DNA of 7,718 bases. Origin: DATJPR01 sp035506295. Lineage in GTDB: Bacteria > Bacteroidota > Ignavibacteria > UBA10030 > UBA6906. The notes beneath the pieces were generated by a model. That model searched no databases and was not told where the DNA came from. It worked only from the letters and a program-made list of their open reading frames with translations. The stretch spans positions 1 to 7,718 of the forward strand of contig DATJPR010000151.1 of the NCBI GenBank assembly GCA_035506295.1, given 5' to 3'. Of this stretch, positions 7,401-7,718 are shown piece after piece. Positions within the stretch are counted from its first letter, which is position 1; every line of letters begins with the position of its first letter. The position numbers were made by a program, and so were the translations under genes.

Positions 7401-7547
7401 GACGGTGCTTTGAGACAGGCCGTCTTCCGTCGATATCCGGCGAAACGCCTGCCGGGCGGATCCGGGTTGTGCCTGTGCGTGTTGCGCCGTTGCAGAGGCA
7501 GCGAACACGCAGGCCAAAAGGGACAGGCGTCCGACGTTTCTCTTCAC
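4437..7547 (-). CDS. Sensor histidine kinase with two-component-regulator propeller ectodomain
   Basis: Inner-membrane sensor kinase of 1036 residues. Order: signal peptide (1 to about 26, AxA-type end); 14 propeller repeats between about 58 and 685 (GYVWLGT, GLLWIGT ... GRLWMST, GTMYFGG), the count expected for two seven-bladed propellers; Y_Y_Y-type beta domain about 729-805; one membrane helix about 812-829; HisKA_3 dimerisation domain with phospho-acceptor H850 in DLHDDIGSSL; HATPase with N-box EILGNIVRHA (N960), DDGKGFD (987-993) and GNGL (1000-1003). All catalytic motifs are intact. The ectodomain resembles that of hybrid two-component systems sensing glycans in Bacteroidota, but there is no fused receiver or AraC domain; the NarL-type regulator is encoded separately just downstream. 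The start is GTG 7547, sharing GTGA with the upstream stop. It is the only usual start codon before the signal peptide after an in-frame stop, and it has no clear ribosome site, so translation is probably coupled. The ligand cannot be read from the sequence. Confidence 0.94.
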   Translation of the reverse strand: MKRNVGRLSLLACVFAASATAQHAQAQPGSARQAFRRISTEDGLSQSTVICMLQDRRGYVWLGTEDGLNRYDGFSFVTYRNDLDDPNSLSNSYIWSLHEGRDGLLWIGTWGGGLNCFDPIKNTFTRYQPDPADSTSISHDRVTAIAEDSLGFLWVCTAGGGVNRFETATHRFTRMPGIASPPPANRPLDVFCMLTDHHGILWIGTYYSGLLRFDPQNGELATFRHDPSDARSISSDRITALCEAADGNIWVATWGGGLNFFHRSNRSFEHFRHDPRDSLSLPGDILRALMLDRRGRLWIGTVGAGLARFDSSTGHFVRYRHSRSVSSSLSDDVVCSVLEDAGGVLWFGTSNGVSLISSYVEKFPHFADNLGNPNGLNGSRIFAMCRDSLGFIWIGTEDAGLNQFDPPSGSFRHFRHRASDPSTLPNDYVTALMTDSRGEVWVGTYGGGIARFDRMRNSFRRFIVDRAHPRRPLNPWISALGEDRDGNIWVGTWVEGLFVMDRSGAVLRRCTYDKFDAASLPDNDVRCIARDHAGSMWIGTARGGVARIDSAGGVFQRFRHDAGKSRSISNDYVQSVYEDRRGNIWIGTFGGGCGRMNRAMSDWTSFLVRDGLASNVVYGILQDRAGRLWMSTNSGISCFDPDSMTFRNYSRFDGLQADEFNFGAWCEGSEGTMYFGGVNGFNVIDPDRIVHNPHIPPLVITGLSVFASPVRLDSALAAGGEIVLGHTQNFFTVEYAALDYSLPARNAYAYKLEGLDKSWVDAGTRRLASYTDVAPGRYVFHVRGTNNDGLWSEAGASLVIVIMPPFWQTWWFRVLGLAMLLAAGTLAYRLRVAALLRVERMRLGIASDLHDDIGSSLASIAVLADLVRNRMAVSPAASAHLLDISSAARTTSEALRDIVWFINPERDFTSDIIDHLQTTAAKLLAGVEHTFRREDQGPSTRLPMAFRRDVLLLYKEILGNIVRHAEAKHVEICVGVHGGRLRLTVADDGKGFDPSCPPPGNGLTTMRRRANQLAGNLDIRSEMHKGTTISLDAKIP

Positions 7548-7718
7548 ATCATCGAGGCCTTGATTTCGAATCCTTGAGGAACCTTGAACTTATCCGGCGG
7601 GACGCTCACGTTCTCTTCGATCTTCACCGCTTTGATCGTGCTCTGCGATGACGAGCCCACGGAATCCAGATACAGAAGGATGTGCGACCAGCCGGCATAG
7701 GTGGTCTTCCCGTTGGCA
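7544..7718 (-). CDS. C-terminal fragment of an unidentified protein
   Basis: The frame is open from the window edge to TGA at 7544-7546, giving the last 57 residues. It reads ANGKTTYAGWSHILLYLDSV at the edge and ends ENVSVPPDKFKVPQGFEIK ASMM. The ending, with a proline-proline followed by a 'KFKVPQGFEIK' phrase, resembles the C-termini of envelope proteins of the DUF4412/LolA-like kind, but the fragment is too short to assign. The stop overlaps the kinase start by four bases (GTGA), so it likely heads or belongs to the same operon as the kinase and regulator. Confidence 0.7.
   Translation of the reverse strand, partial: ANGKTTYAGWSHILLYLDSVGSSSQSTIKAVKIEENVSVPPDKFKVPQGFEIKASMM

Overview
The window is GC-rich and very densely coding. 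All five genes that can be supported lie on the minus strand. A complete type IX secretion (T9SS) type-A C-terminal sorting domain, a Bacteroidota-type promoter and a periplasmic-propeller sensor kinase point to the Bacteroidota/Ignavibacteria side of the FCB group. The GC-rich composition and the exact wording of the sorting domain (NYPNPFNP, then VRLVVYDLLGRE) are more like Ignavibacteria-type or environmental lineages than Bacteroides. The phylum-level placement is fairly firm; anything finer is a guess.

Layout, in the direction of transcription (high to low coordinates): (1) the last 57 codons of an unidentified protein (7544-7718); (2) a 1036-residue membrane sensor histidine kinase with a 14-repeat two-component-regulator propeller ectodomain (4437-7547), whose GTG start overlaps the previous stop codon; (3) 59 bases later, a NarL/FixJ-type response regulator (3715-4377), the probable partner of the kinase; (4) after a gap with a promoter-like region, a secreted T9SS cargo protein of unknown function with one Asp-box motif (1813-3552); (5) after a second gap full of repeats, a GH2 beta-mannosidase without a signal peptide, cut by the window start (1-1621).

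How the parts may work together: the kinase probably senses an extracellular or periplasmic ligand and phosphorylates the regulator. An 18-bp dyad-like sequence just upstream of the regulator gene recurs (15 of 18 bases) directly upstream of the promoter proposed for the secreted protein. This makes it a candidate operator linking the two-component system to the secreted gene, and perhaps to its own gene. It is inference, but testable.

Non-coding structure is the most distinctive part. A degenerate 7-base repeat (consensus GGACAGT on the minus strand) forms a 30-base imperfect inverted repeat between the secreted-protein gene and the mannosidase gene. The same heptamer array occurs inside the secreted-protein gene, where it is translated as the linker just after the NPFNP motif of the sorting domain. 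Both main intergenic gaps also begin, just after a stop codon, with a block that is G-run rich on the plus strand (quadruplex-type motif) and hence C-rich and G-poor in the transcript. No tRNA, rRNA, CRISPR array or transposase was seen.
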